64,000 nucleotides of DNA from Lutimaribacter degradans (GCF_023703375.1 NZ_JAMQGO010000001.1:310001-374000); one strand, 5' to 3'. Positions 1-9,042 are shown, counted from the first letter of the stretch. The notes: generated by a model not told the origin, from the letters alone. Numbers and translations are program-made.

Positions 1-776
1 TCCACACCAGCATGGAGGCCGGCCCCTTCAGCCGGAAGGATTTCATCAAGCGCAAGGCCTGGATCGGTGCCTATGAAAACCTGAATGTCGATATCGGCCT
101 GGAATGTGGCCTTCAGGGCCGCGCGCAGATCGGCAAGGGCATGTGGGCCAAGCCCGACGCCATGGCCGAGATGCTGGACCAGAAGATCGAGCATCCGAAA
201 TCGGGCGCTACCTGCGCCTGGGTGCCCAGCCCCACGGCCGCCACGCTGCACGCGCTGCATTATCACCAGGTCGATGTTTTCGCGGTTCAGGACAAGCTGA
301 AGGCCGGCGGGCGGCGTGCGCATCTGGACATGCTGCTGGATATCCCCTTGGCCAGCTACCGCAAATGGACCGATGCTCAGATCATGCGCGAGGTGGAAAA
401 CAACGCGCAGGGGATCCTGGGCTACGTGGTGCGCTGGGTCGACCAGGGCATCGGTTGCTCCAAGGTACCCGACATCAACGACGAGGGCCTGATGGAAGAC
501 CGCGCGACCTGCCGGATCTCGAGTCAGCACATCGCCAACTGGCTGCATCACGGTGTGGTCAGCCGCGAGCGCGTGATGGAAGCGATGCAAAAGATGGCCC
601 GCGTGGTCGATGGCCAGAACGCGGACGACCCGGCCTATCGCCCGATGGGGCCGGGTTTTGACGGCATCGCCTTTAAGGCCGCCTGCGACCTGGTGTTCGA
701 GGGGCGCGTGCAGCCCTCGGGCTATACCGAACCCGTTTTGCACCGCCGGCGTCTTGAGTTGAAAGCAGCAGGCTGA
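1..776 (+). CDS. glcB: Malate synthase G, C-terminal part (cut by window edge)
   Basis: This is the C-terminal part of malate synthase G, which condenses glyoxylate and acetyl-CoA to malate in the cytoplasm (glyoxylate shunt, glycolate use). The reading frame is open to the left edge and the first complete codon is at base 3, so the 5' part lies outside the window. The text follows E. coli GlcB closely: HTSMEAGP near the edge, then [23 protein letters not shown], and GIGCSKVPD followed by [13 protein letters not shown]. The Cys codon at 456-458 and the Asp codon at 498-500 correspond to E. coli Cys617 and the catalytic base Asp631. The protein ends at TGA 774-776. The family assignment is secure. 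Confidence 0.95.
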   Translation, partial: HTSMEAGPFSRKDFIKRKAWIGAYENLNVDIGLECGLQGRAQIGKGMWAKPDAMAEMLDQKIEHPKSGATCAWVPSPTAATLHALHYHQVDVFAVQDKLKAGGRRAHLDMLLDIPLASYRKWTDAQIMREVENNAQGILGYVVRWVDQGIGCSKVPDINDEGLMEDRATCRISSQHIANWLHHGVVSRERVMEAMQKMARVVDGQNADDPAYRPMGPGFDGIAFKAACDLVFEGRVQPSGYTEPVLHRRRLELKAAG

Positions 777-786
777 CCCCGAGACA

Positions 787-802
787 GGGGCGGGCAGGCC
801 CC
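787..802 (+). terminator. Weak hairpin after glcB
   Basis: A 5-bp GGGGC/GCCCC stem with a 6-base loop lies 10 bases after the glcB stop. No T run follows, so it is at best a weak or Rho-assisted end signal. The rest of the 241-base gap up to the next gene shows only a second imperfect hairpin around 864-890 and no convincing ORF. Confidence 0.25.
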
Positions 803-1017
803 GCGCGGCTGCGGCCGCTTGTCAGAGGTAGCCCCGATCGGCGCGTCCGCCGCGCAAAACGCCCCGCTTGCCGTGATTTTTGCGGCAGGCGGATGAATAG
901 TTTGCCCGAATTTGGCGCAGGCAGGGGCGATGTGCGGCTGTGCACGGGCACAGGGGGTGTTTTCCCGGCGGCTTGCGCGCTATACCTTGGCCGCAATCGC
1001 AGCAGGACGGGCCCACC

Positions 1018-1794
1018 ATGACCAGACCAGTCGTCGGAATCATCGGGAATACACATCTGATCAACGATACTTACCCGACCCATGCGGGCGGCACGATGAA
1101 TTCCGAGGCGGTGGCCACCGTTGCGGATTGCGTGCCGTTGATCGTGCCGGCCGATCCGCGGTTTCTGTCGGTCGAAGAACTGTTGGAAACCTGCGACGGC
1201 TTTCTGCTGACCGGCGGGCGGCCCAATGTCCACCCCGCGGAATACGGCCATGAGCCAACCGAGGCGCATGGCGATTTCGACCGCGCCCGCGACGCGATCA
1301 CCCTGCCGCTGGTGCGGGCCTGCGTCGAAAGCGGCCAACCCTTTCTGGGCATCTGCCGCGGCTTTCAAGAGGTGAACGTGGCCATGGGGGGCACGTTGCA
1401 CCCCGAAATCCGCGATATTCCCGGCCGGCAGAACCACCGTATGCCCCCCGATGGCACGATAGAGGAAAAATTTGCCCTTCGTCACAAGGTCACCTTGACC
1501 GAGGGCGGCGTTTTCCACCGCCTGTTCGGAGCGTCCGAGGTGATGACCAACACGCTGCACGGGCAGGGCATCCTGACCGCGGGCCGCCGCATCGTGATCG
1601 AGGGGCACGCGCCCGATGGCACGCCCGAGGCGGTTTACGTCAAGGATGCGCCCGGCTTCACCCTGTCGGTGCAGTGGCACCCCGAATGGGATGCCGCCAA
1701 TGATCCGGTATCGCGCCCTCTTTTCACCGCCTTCGGCGATGCAGTGCGCGCCTGGGCCAAGGCGCGCCAGCCGCAGATTCTTAAAACGGCCTGA
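1018..1794 (+). CDS. Class I glutamine amidotransferase-like hydrolase (peptidase C26)
   Basis: This 258-residue cytosolic protein belongs to the peptidase C26 / gamma-glutamyl-gamma-aminobutyrate hydrolase (PuuD-like) family, which cleaves gamma-glutamyl amide bonds. The nucleophile elbow is GICRGFQE with Cys113, and the His-x-Glu pair of the triad is WHPE at His221 and Glu223. A TGGRPNVHP segment near residue 65 is also typical. The ATG at 1018 was chosen because an AGGA motif lies about 10 bases upstream and the family N-terminus (RPVVGIIG) follows directly. No other polyamine or glutamyl-amide genes are adjacent, so the substrate is open. Confidence 0.85.
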   Translation: MTRPVVGIIGNTHLINDTYPTHAGGTMNSEAVATVADCVPLIVPADPRFLSVEELLETCDGFLLTGGRPNVHPAEYGHEPTEAHGDFDRARDAITLPLVRACVESGQPFLGICRGFQEVNVAMGGTLHPEIRDIPGRQNHRMPPDGTIEEKFALRHKVTLTEGGVFHRLFGASEVMTNTLHGQGILTAGRRIVIEGHAPDGTPEAVYVKDAPGFTLSVQWHPEWDAANDPVSRPLFTAFGDAVRAWAKARQPQILKTA

Positions 1795-1873
1795 TTGGCC
1801 AAAGCGCGCCTTGACCCTGCGCAAGGCGCGCGCGCAGGGCTTGTGTCATTCTGCCGGGCAGGAGGATGCACCG

Positions 1874-2401
1874 ATGATACTGATTGCCTATGCCACCACC
1901 GAGGGCCAGACCGAAAAGATCGCGCGGTTTTGCGCCGAGCGGCTGGAAGCCGGGGGGCAGGCTGCGACCCTGCTGCACCTGCAAACCGGCGCCGAGGATA
2001 TGCCCGAATGCGACGCGGCGATATTGGCGGCCTCGGTGCATATGGGCCGGTACCAGGACGCGATCGAGGGTTTTGCGTTGCGCCACGCGCAGGCGCTGAC
2101 CGCGCGGCGCACGCTGTTTCTGGCGGTGTCGCTGGCGGCGGCTGGCCATGACGCCGACGAATGGGCCGATCTTGATCGCATCGCCCAGGCGTTCCAGGCG
2201 CGAACCGGCTGGCAGGCGGGCAAGACCTGCCAGGTGGCGGGTGCCTTTCGCTTTACGAAATACGATTTCTTTCGACGCCTCGCCATGCGTTGGATCGCCT
2301 GGCAAAAGGGCGAAGAGGTCAACCCCCATGACGACCGCGAATACACCGATTGGGCCGCTCTGAGCACCGAGATCGACGCCTTCGCCGCCAGGATCGCCTG
2401 A
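1874..2401 (+). CDS. Flavodoxin-domain protein, HemG-like
   Basis: This 175-residue protein begins with a flavodoxin FMN-phosphate loop (IAYATTEGQTEKIA) and has the length and layout of HemG, the menaquinone-dependent protoporphyrinogen IX dehydrogenase. Its C-terminal part has the FTKYDFFRRLAMRWIAWQ stretch seen in HemG-like proteins. The start at 1874 is fixed by AGGAGG at 1860-1865. It is separated by only 79 bases from the amidotransferase-like gene and may be cotranscribed with it. A role in heme synthesis is plausible but not shown; a general flavodoxin-type electron carrier is the alternative. Confidence 0.7.
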   Translation: MILIAYATTEGQTEKIARFCAERLEAGGQAATLLHLQTGAEDMPECDAAILAASVHMGRYQDAIEGFALRHAQALTARRTLFLAVSLAAAGHDADEWADLDRIAQAFQARTGWQAGKTCQVAGAFRFTKYDFFRRLAMRWIAWQKGEEVNPHDDREYTDWAALSTEIDAFAARIA

Positions 2402-2480
2402 GAACCGCCCGCCTTGCGATATCAGTAACGGGCCAACCTGAACGGTTGCCCCCTACTTCTTTCGCAGCCACGGGCGCGCT

Positions 2481-4718
2481 TCAGACCAGCAGATCGAAGC
2501 TCTTATTCAGCGGAAGCCGGCGCGCGCGGGTGCCCGTCAGATCGAACAGCGCATTGGCCAGCGCCGGGGCGGCGGGAGGTGTGCCAGGTTCGCCCACGCC
2601 GCCAAGATGCGCATTATTTTCAAGTATTTGCACCGTGAAATCGGGCGTGTTGTGCATACGCAGCGCGTCGTAGTCGGGAAAGTTGTACTGTTCCGCCTCG
2701 CCCTCTGCAAAGGTGATCTCTTCAGATACGGCCGCCGACAGCCCGTAGATGCAGCCGCCGATCATCTGCGCCTCGATGATACCGGGGTCAAGCGCCGTGC
2801 CCACGTCGCAGGCGATCCAGACGTGGGCAATGCGGATTGTCCCGTCTTCGTCCACGACCTCGACCACCTGGGCCACGGGCGTGCCAAAACTGTAGGAAAA
2901 TGCCACGCCGCGCCCAGTGTTGCCGGGCTTTTCGCCCGCCCAGCCCGACATGTCGCGCACCGCCTCGAGCACGCCGGCCCCTGCGGGATATTCATCGCGC
3001 ATCAGTGCCAGGCGAAACTCCAGCGGGTCGGCCCCCGCCGCATGGGCCATCTCGTCCATGAAGCAATCCTGGAAGAATGCATTGAACGAGGCACCAACCG
3101 AGCGCCAGAATCCGACCGGCACGTCCAGATCGGCCAGGTAGCCGCGCACGCGGTGGTTGGCGATGGCGTAGGGCGCGTTGAACAGCCCGTCGACATGCCC
3201 CTTGTCGGGCCCACCGGGCGACATGCCCAGCCACCGGCCCATGGCCTGCTGCGTGGTCGATTGCGCGGCCACCTGCGCATCGAGCAGAACCGCCGTGCCA
3301 TCGCGCACCGCGCCGCGCATCCGGGCCATGGCGCCGGGGCGGTAGAAATCGTGGCGCATGTCTTCTTCGCGGCTCCAGGTCAGTTGCACGGGCGTGCCTT
3401 GCATGGCGACCGCCACCTGGGTGGCATAGACCGAGAAATCCAGTTCGCCCCGTCGCCCGAACCCGCCACCCAGGTAGGGGGTGATCACCGTTACCTGGTC
3501 GGGCTCCAGCCCGGCGGCGGTGGCGCAATGGTCGCGGGTGAAGGTTGGCGCCTGGTTGCCGGCCCACACGGTCAGCGTGTCGCCGGTGTAAAGCGCGGTG
3601 GCGTTCATCGGCTCCATAGTGGCGTGGGCCAGGTAGGGCAGGGTGTATTCGGCCGTCACCTCGGTCGCGCCCCCGGGCAGGGTGCCAGCATCGCCATCGT
3701 CGCGCATGGTGGAATTGGCGCTGCCGTCAAAGGCATCGGCGATGCGTTGGAATATCTTGTCGGTATCGGCGGGATAGGGCGCGTCTTCCCATTCCACCTC
3801 GATCGCGTCGACGGCTTGTTGCGCCAGCCAGGTGTTGCGCGCCACCACGGCAACGCCGTCGCGCAGCTCGATCACGCGCTCGACACCCGCCATGCCCTCG
3901 GCCGTGCTGGCGTCGAAGCTGCGCATGCCGGCACGTTTGGGGTTGATCCGAAGCGCGGCAAAGCGCAGCCCCTCGGGCCGGGCGTCGATGCCGAAGGCGG
4001 CCGTGCCGGTGGCCTTTCCAACCATGTCCAGCCGGGGCATGGATTTGCCCAGGTATTTCCAGTCCGCAGGATCGCGCAGGTCGGGCGCGCGCAGGGGCGC
4101 CTCGGCGGCCTCGGCCGCCAGGTCGGTATAGGCGATCACCGTGCCATCGGGTGCGATGACCGTGCCTTTCTCGGTGCGCAGTTCGGCGGCATCAACGCCC
4201 AGCCTTTCGGCGGCGGCCCATTTCAGAGCTTCGCGTGCCGTTGCACCGGCGACCCGCAACCGGGTGTAGCCGTCTTTCATCGCGGTCGAGCCGCCGGTTA
4301 CCTGCATGTCGAACACCTTGCCGACCTTGCCGATGGTTTCCGCCAGCCCGTGCATGAAATCGGATTGGTCATAGCCCTTGCCGGGCAGCGCCTCGCCCAT
4401 CAGGGCGCCGTTGTAATAGGCGGTGGCGGGCGGGCCGTGTTCCACGCGTACATCCTGCCAGTCCAGGTCCAGCTCCTCGGCCAGTAAGGCGGCGAGCGTG
4501 GTCTGGGTGCCCTGGCCCATCTCGGCGCGCGGCGTGATCAGCGTCACCCCGTCGTCCGTTACCAGAACAAAAGGCGTCAGCGCCGCCTCGCCCCGTCCCG
4601 GCATCAGCGGGTTGGGCGCGGGGCGTCCGACATACCAGGCGCCAAAGGCCGCGCCCCCCACGATGGCGGCCGACCCGATCAGGAACGTGCGACGGGCGAT
4701 TTTTCCAAGGCTTGCCAT
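2481..4718 (-). CDS. Molybdenum hydroxylase large subunit, isoquinoline 1-oxidoreductase beta type
   Basis: This 745-residue protein is the molybdopterin subunit of a xanthine-oxidase-family hydroxylase of the two-subunit IorAB type, which oxidises N-heterocycles or aldehydes with water as oxygen source. The N-terminus has a twin-arginine signal (RRTFLIGSAA) and a hydrophobic stretch, so the mature enzyme is probably periplasmic or membrane-attached. Cofactor motifs are AEMGQGTQT near residue 65, GGGFGRR around 415 and GVGEPGTPP with the expected catalytic Glu at 710. The gene starts 3 bases after the stop of the small-subunit gene, so the two form one operon. The true substrate cannot be read from the sequence. 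Confidence 0.85.
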   Translation of the reverse strand: MASLGKIARRTFLIGSAAIVGGAAFGAWYVGRPAPNPLMPGRGEAALTPFVLVTDDGVTLITPRAEMGQGTQTTLAALLAEELDLDWQDVRVEHGPPATAYYNGALMGEALPGKGYDQSDFMHGLAETIGKVGKVFDMQVTGGSTAMKDGYTRLRVAGATAREALKWAAAERLGVDAAELRTEKGTVIAPDGTVIAYTDLAAEAAEAPLRAPDLRDPADWKYLGKSMPRLDMVGKATGTAAFGIDARPEGLRFAALRINPKRAGMRSFDASTAEGMAGVERVIELRDGVAVVARNTWLAQQAVDAIEVEWEDAPYPADTDKIFQRIADAFDGSANSTMRDDGDAGTLPGGATEVTAEYTLPYLAHATMEPMNATALYTGDTLTVWAGNQAPTFTRDHCATAAGLEPDQVTVITPYLGGGFGRRGELDFSVYATQVAVAMQGTPVQLTWSREEDMRHDFYRPGAMARMRGAVRDGTAVLLDAQVAAQSTTQQAMGRWLGMSPGGPDKGHVDGLFNAPYAIANHRVRGYLADLDVPVGFWRSVGASFNAFFQDCFMDEMAHAAGADPLEFRLALMRDEYPAGAGVLEAVRDMSGWAGEKPGNTGRGVAFSYSFGTPVAQVVEVVDEDGTIRIAHVWIACDVGTALDPGIIEAQMIGGCIYGLSAAVSEEITFAEGEAEQYNFPDYDALRMHNTPDFTVQILENNAHLGGVGEPGTPPAAPALANALFDLTGTRARRLPLNKSFDLLV

Positions 4719-4721
4719 GGG

Positions 4722-5183
4722 TCAGCCCTCCATCTTGGCGGCGGCAGTGTGAATGGCGGCACGGATACGCGGGTAAGTGCCGCAACGACACAGGTTGCCC
4801 TGCATCGCATCGTCGATTTGCCGGTCGGTGGGGTTTGGAGTTTGTGCCAACAGGCTGGCGGCTTGCATGATCTGGCCCGACTGGCAGTAACCGCATTGCG
4901 CGACCTGGTGTTCGACCCAGGCCTGTTGCAGCGCGTGCATCCTGTCGGGTGTGCCCAGACCCTCGACCGTGGTGACATCGCCCCACACGTCGCCAAGTGC
5001 CACCTGGCACGAGCGCACGGCCTGCCCGTCGATATGCACGGTGCAGGCCCCGCAGGCGGCGACACCGCAGCCGAATTTCGTGCCGGTCAGGCCAATTTCA
5101 TCACGCAGCACCCACAGCAGGGGCACATCCTCGGGCAGGTCAACGTCATGCGATGCACCGTTGATCGTCAGTTGGGTGGCCAT
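4722..5183 (-). CDS. (2Fe-2S) small subunit of molybdenum hydroxylase, IorA type
   Basis: This 153-residue protein is the iron-sulfur subunit that passes electrons from the molybdenum centre of the large subunit. The plant-type cluster ligands are Cys39, Cys44, Cys47 and Cys59, and the second helical-domain cluster uses Cys97, Cys100, Cys132 and Cys134 (CGYCQSG and LCRCGTY). The ATG at 5183 is preferred because AAGGAG lies just upstream; a GTG at 5216 would add 11 residues and run into the operator-like repeats. There is no signal peptide, which fits co-export with the Tat-tagged partner. The gene is divergent from a TetR regulator that is the likely controller. Confidence 0.88.
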   Translation of the reverse strand: MATQLTINGASHDVDLPEDVPLLWVLRDEIGLTGTKFGCGVAACGACTVHIDGQAVRSCQVALGDVWGDVTTVEGLGTPDRMHALQQAWVEHQVAQCGYCQSGQIMQAASLLAQTPNPTDRQIDDAMQGNLCRCGTYPRIRAAIHTAAAKMEG

Positions 5184-5208
5184 TGGCGACTCCTTGCGGT
5201 TTTGGCTT

Positions 5209-5270
5209 TGTGACACTTTGAGTTGAAAATGTCATTGTGTCAATTGACAATTTGGACCCGTTCTGTCAAT
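5209..5270. promoter_or_regulatory. Divergent promoter with repeated TGTCA/TGACA operator half-sites
   Basis: The 96-base gap between iorA-like (5183) and the TetR gene (5280) has a perfect 12-bp palindrome TGTCAATTGACA at 5238-5249. It also has half-sites TGACA at 5211-5215, TGTCA at 5230-5234 and TGTCA at 5264-5268. The central palindrome contains TTGACA on both strands, which could serve as -35 elements, so regulator binding would block both directions. This arrangement is typical of TetR autoregulation; binding by the adjacent protein is inferred. Confidence 0.65.
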
Positions 5271-5279
5271 CGGATTTCC

Positions 5280-5888
5280 ATGACCCGCGCAACGCCCCCC
5301 GACCCCCTGACCGATCCACGCCAGCAAGCCATTCTTGGTGCGGCTTTCGAGGCGTTTCGGAACTACGGTTTTCGCCGCACCTCGATGGATGACATAGCGC
5401 GCGGGGCGGGCATGTCGCGTGCGGCGCTGTATCTGCATTTCCGCAACAAGGAAGACATCTTTCGTTCGCTCGCGGCGCATTATTACGACACCGCCGAACA
5501 GTCGGTGCGCGCCGAGTTGCGCCCGGGGCGTGACGTGGCCGAGGCGCTGCCCGCGGCCTTTGCCGCCCAGGCCGGTGAACTGTTCGAGGCGTTGCTGACC
5601 TCGCCCCATGGCGAGGAATTGCTGGATACGAAATATGCCCAGGCCGCCGATGTGGCCGAGGCCGGGGAGGCTCGGCTGGCCGCGATACACGCCGCCTGGC
5701 TGGAGGCAGAGGCCGAAGCGGGCCGGGTTGACCTGGCGCCGTTCGGCGACGACGCGCAGGCGCTTTCGGAAACGATGCTTACCGCGTTGCACGGGCTTAA
5801 GGCCGGGCGGCCCGACCCTGGCACCTATCGCGCCAGTGCCGAACGGCTGGCCCGGCTGTTCGGCCGGGCGCTGGCCGTTGGCAATTAG
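5280..5888 (+). CDS. TetR-family transcriptional regulator
   Basis: This 202-residue protein has a typical TetR N-terminal DNA-binding domain. Residues about 13-60 read as helix-turn-helix, with FEAFRNYGFRRTSMDDIARGAGMSRA and then LYLHFRNKEDIF. The remaining alanine-rich helical part is the ligand domain and is not informative about the ligand. The ATG at 5280 is preferred because the earlier in-frame start at 5223 would place the operator-like repeats inside the gene. It is divergent from the iorAB-like operon and probably represses both that operon and itself through the palindrome at 5238-5249. Confidence 0.85.
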   Translation: MTRATPPDPLTDPRQQAILGAAFEAFRNYGFRRTSMDDIARGAGMSRAALYLHFRNKEDIFRSLAAHYYDTAEQSVRAELRPGRDVAEALPAAFAAQAGELFEALLTSPHGEELLDTKYAQAADVAEAGEARLAAIHAAWLEAEAEAGRVDLAPFGDDAQALSETMLTALHGLKAGRPDPGTYRASAERLARLFGRALAVGN

Positions 5889-5895
5889 GCCGGTC

Positions 5896-5910
5896 GGGGC
5901 GCTGCGCCCC
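5896..5910. terminator. Hairpin between convergent tetR and kynA
   Basis: A perfect GGGGCG/CGCCCC stem with loop CTG lies 7 bases after the TetR stop and 58 bases beyond the kynA stop on the other strand. No clear T run follows on either strand, so it is only a possible end signal. Confidence 0.3.
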
Positions 5911-5968
5911 ATCCCCGAATGTCGGGTTCAAGACAATGCAAGGCCGCTTGCCCGCCGGCGCGCCGTTT

Positions 5969-6802
5969 CTACAGGTCGGTGCGCAGGTGCCACAGCTCGG
6001 GGAACAGCTCCACCTCAAGCATCCGGCGCAGGTAACTGACTCCGCCGGTGCCGCCCGTGCCACGCTTGAACCCGATCACCCGTTCGACGGTGGTCACGTG
6101 GTTGAAGCGCCAGCGGCGGAAGTAATCCTCGAAATCCACCAGCTTCTCGGCCAGTTCGTACAGTTCCCAATATGCCTTTGGCGCGCGATAGACCTGTGCC
6201 CACGCCTGTGTCACCGCCGGGTCGGGCGTCCACGGGCGCGCAAGGTCACGGTTGAGCACCGCGTCCGGCAGCGGGATCGACTCGTTGAGCAATTGCAGCG
6301 CCACGTCATAAAGCGAGGGCTGCGCCAACTCGTCCGTCAGCATCTGCACGATCTCGGGGCGGTGCTCATGCGGGCGCAGCATTGCCTTGTTGCGATTGCC
6401 CAGCATGAATTCGATCTGGCGATATTGGTAGGACTGAAAGCCCGAGCTTTGCCCCAATGCATCGCGGAAGGCGGTATAATCGCTGGGTGTCATGGTGCGC
6501 AGCACGTCCCACGCGTTGTTGAGCTGTTCGAAGATGCGCGCCACCCGCGCCAGCATCTTGAAGGCCGGGCGCGTATCGCCCGCCGCCAGCGCGCGCCGCG
6601 CGGCGGCGATTTCGTGGATGGCGAGTTTCATCCACAGTTCGGATGTCTGGTGCTGGATGATGAACAGCATCTCGTCATGGGTGTCGGTCCAGGTCTGCTG
6701 GGCCGACAGAACGCTGTCGAGATGCAGGTAATCGCCGTAGGACATGCGCCCGTCGAATTGCATCTGGGCGCCTTCGGCAGCGGGGTCGTAGGGGTCGGTC
6801 AT
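5969..6802 (-). CDS. kynA: Tryptophan 2,3-dioxygenase
   Basis: This 277-residue cytosolic heme enzyme opens the indole ring of L-tryptophan to give N-formylkynurenine, the first step of the kynurenine pathway. The N-terminal [14 protein letters not shown] contains the active-site His (His51), SYQYRQIEF contains the substrate-binding Arg region, and [12 protein letters not shown] near the C-terminus supplies the likely proximal heme ligand His235. The GTGGTGG loop follows it. Length matches bacterial TDO. It lies downstream of kynU on the same strand with a 144-base gap. No arylformamidase gene is found nearby, so the second step must be encoded elsewhere or done by another protein. Confidence 0.95.
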   Translation of the reverse strand: MTDPYDPAAEGAQMQFDGRMSYGDYLHLDSVLSAQQTWTDTHDEMLFIIQHQTSELWMKLAIHEIAAARRALAAGDTRPAFKMLARVARIFEQLNNAWDVLRTMTPSDYTAFRDALGQSSGFQSYQYRQIEFMLGNRNKAMLRPHEHRPEIVQMLTDELAQPSLYDVALQLLNESIPLPDAVLNRDLARPWTPDPAVTQAWAQVYRAPKAYWELYELAEKLVDFEDYFRRWRFNHVTTVERVIGFKRGTGGTGGVSYLRRMLEVELFPELWHLRTDL

Positions 6803-6946
6803 CTGGTATCTCCTGTTCTGAATGTTAACGCGGGCCTTGGCGCGCGCGTTACGTGTTCAGGCAGGAAATCGCGGCCATGCGTCGCCACAACGCCACCCAG
6901 CCCGCCGGCTGGCACAGTGGGAGGTGATATGTGCCGCCGCGTTGCA

Positions 6947-8140
6947 TCAGGTCACCTTGGCGCGGGTCTTGTATTCGGGCTTGTCCCACAGCCGGTTTGT
7001 CATCACGTCGGCGATGATGTCTGTCGCGGCGTCCACGTCGCTTTCGTCGATGTAGAGCGGCGTAAAGCCGAAACGCATGATGTCGGGCGCGCGGAAATCG
7101 CCGATCACGCCGCGCGCGATCAGTGCCTGGATGGCGGCGTATCCATCGGCGAATTCGAACGAGACCTGGCTGCCGCGCCGGGCACCGTCGCGCGGGGTGA
7201 TAAGCGTCAGCATCGGGCAGGCGGCCTCGACTCCGGCGATGAACCGCTCGGTCAGTTCCAGTGACCTGGCGCGCACGGCCTGCATATCGGTCATGTCCCA
7301 GATAGCGAGCGCGGCATCCAGCGCGGCCAGCGCCAGCACGGGGGGCGTGCCCACGCGCATCCGCTCGATCCCCGGGCCGGGGCGATAGGATTGTTCGAAG
7401 GCGAACGGCGCGTCATGCCCCAACCAGCCCGAAAGAGCTGGCAACGCGGCATCGGCGTGGCGCGGGTTGACGTAGATGAAGGCCGGCGCGCCGGGCCCGC
7501 CATTGAGATACTTGTAGGTGCAGCCCACCGCGAAATCGGCATCGGCCCCGACCAGGTCAACGGGCGTGGCGCCGGCGGTATGGGCCAGATCCCACACGGT
7601 GATCACGCCATTTGCGTGGGCCTTGGCGGTCAGGGCCTTCATGTCATGCATCCGGCCCGTGCGGTAATCGACCTCGGTGATCAGGGTCACCGCCACTTCG
7701 TCGGTTATGTTGTCCTCGACCTCCTCGGGGGCGACCACGCGCAGCTCGTGCCCCTGGCCCAGGAACCGGATCAGCCCTTCGGCCATGTAAAGATCGGACG
7801 GAAAATTGCCGCTGTCCGACAGGATCACCTTGCGCCCCGGGTTCATCGCAACGGCCGAGGCCAGCGCCTGGTAAACCTTGATCGACAGCGTGTCGCCCAT
7901 CACTACGTGGCCGGGCTGCGCGCCGATCAGCCGCGCGATGCGGTCGCCCACACGGGTGGGCTGATCCATCCAACCGGCCTTGTTCCAGCCGGTGATCAGC
8001 ATCTCGCCCCATTCGTCCTGCATCACGCTGGCCATGCGCTCTTGCGCACCCAGCGGCAGCGGCCCCAGCGAGTTGCCATCAAGATAGATCACGCCGTCGG
8101 GCAAATGAAAGCGGGCCTTCGTGGCGGAAAAATCGGTCAT
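6947..8140 (-). CDS. kynU: Kynureninase
   Basis: This 397-residue PLP enzyme cleaves kynurenine to anthranilate and alanine. The start YLDGNSLGPLP is the family hallmark, and the cofactor Lys is Lys210 in TYKYLNGGPGAPAF. The ITEVDYRTGRMHD and WDLAHTAGA segments line the PLP pocket. A GGAG motif lies about 8 bases before the ATG at 8140. The gene lies between an SDR upstream and kynA downstream, all on the minus strand, so tryptophan is degraded to anthranilate from this locus. The 140-base leader up to the SDR gene contains short inverted repeats that might act on expression. Confidence 0.95.
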   Translation of the reverse strand: MTDFSATKARFHLPDGVIYLDGNSLGPLPLGAQERMASVMQDEWGEMLITGWNKAGWMDQPTRVGDRIARLIGAQPGHVVMGDTLSIKVYQALASAVAMNPGRKVILSDSGNFPSDLYMAEGLIRFLGQGHELRVVAPEEVEDNITDEVAVTLITEVDYRTGRMHDMKALTAKAHANGVITVWDLAHTAGATPVDLVGADADFAVGCTYKYLNGGPGAPAFIYVNPRHADAALPALSGWLGHDAPFAFEQSYRPGPGIERMRVGTPPVLALAALDAALAIWDMTDMQAVRARSLELTERFIAGVEAACPMLTLITPRDGARRGSQVSFEFADGYAAIQALIARGVIGDFRAPDIMRFGFTPLYIDESDVDAATDIIADVMTNRLWDKPEYKTRAKVT

Positions 8141-8187
8141 GTCGTGCTCCGGTCACGCCTTATTTTAGGCTTGAAGTATTTGTTGTC

Positions 8188-8234
8188 CTCCGTATCCGGA
8201 GACGGTTTCGGAGTCCAGAAATTTCCGGGCTCCG
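8188..8234 (-). other. Inverted repeats in the kynU leader
   Basis: Between the SDR stop and kynU there are two short inverted repeats. One is CTCCG/CGGAG with a 4-base loop at 8188-8201. The other has 8-base arms, one mismatch and a 10-base loop at 8209-8234. They may be an end signal for the SDR transcript or part of a kynU leader. Neither has a clear T run on the minus strand. Confidence 0.25.
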
Positions 8235-8280
8235 AGCGGGCGCGCGGCGCTGATTGCCGGCGCCCTTTCAGAGTGGCTGG

Positions 8281-9042
8281 CTATGCACCCACGACCTGGC
8301 CGCCGGCGATCATGATTTCCTGGCCATTCACGCTTTCCGATCCGGGCATGCACAGCCAAAGCGCGGCGGCGGCTACCTCTTCGGGGGCGATCAGACGGTT
8401 GTGTCGGTTGGATTGCACCATGACCTGTTTGGCCTCTTCGGCGCTGATGCCGGCCCGGTTCTTGATGGCGTCTACATTGCGGGTGATGATGTCGGTATCG
8501 ACATAGCCCGGGCAGATCGAGTTGAAGGTGTAGGGTTGCCCCAGAAAATCCTCGCCCAGCGAGCGCATCATCCCGATCACGCCGTGTTTCGAGGCCGAGT
8601 AGGCCCCGCCGCCCGGCAGGCCACGCACCCCGGCGATGGAACTGATGGCCAGAACCCGGCCCCAGTCGGTGCCCAGCATCGAGCGCATCCCTTCGCGGAT
8701 GGTGAAGAACGCGCCATCCAGGTTGGTAGCCATGATGCGGCGCCAGAACTCGGTATCGGATTTGTGCAGCTTGCGGCCCTCGGCGATGCCGGCATTGGCC
8801 ACGATGATCTGCAAGGGGCCGCGCGCCTCAACGGCAGCGTCGATCACGCTGCGCACCTGGTCTTCGTCGGTGACATCCATCGCCAACCCGTGCAGGCCAC
8901 CGCCCGCGACCTCGTCCAGCACTTGCTGGCGGCGGCCGGTTATCGTGACCTGCACGCCCTGTTCGGCCAGCGCGCGTGCGACGGCAAGGCCGATGCCGGT
9001 GCCGCCGCCCGTCACCAGCGCGTGTTTTCCCTCTAGGCTCAT
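8281..9042 (-). CDS. SDR-family NAD(P)-dependent oxidoreductase
   Basis: This 253-residue protein is a classical short-chain dehydrogenase/reductase. The nucleotide-binding motif TGGGTGIG is at 11-18, NAG is near 83, a serine-rich ISS around 134 carries the catalytic Ser, and Tyr148 and Lys152 form the YxxxK pair (YSASK). The start at 9042 was chosen because AGGAGG lies about 9 bases upstream and the family N-terminus follows at once. It is the first gene of the minus-strand group SDR-kynU-kynA. Substrate specificity cannot be read from the motif set; a role in kynurenine metabolism is suggested only by position. Confidence 0.85.
   Translation of the reverse strand: MSLEGKHALVTGGGTGIGLAVARALAEQGVQVTITGRRQQVLDEVAGGGLHGLAMDVTDEDQVRSVIDAAVEARGPLQIIVANAGIAEGRKLHKSDTEFWRRIMATNLDGAFFTIREGMRSMLGTDWGRVLAISSIAGVRGLPGGGAYSASKHGVIGMMRSLGEDFLGQPYTFNSICPGYVDTDIITRNVDAIKNRAGISAEEAKQVMVQSNRHNRLIAPEEVAAAALWLCMPGSESVNGQEIMIAGGQVVGA

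Noticed and set aside
822..1064. 80-residue minus-strand frame in the gap after glcB
   Set aside because: Overlaps the start of the amidotransferase-like gene and has no family features.
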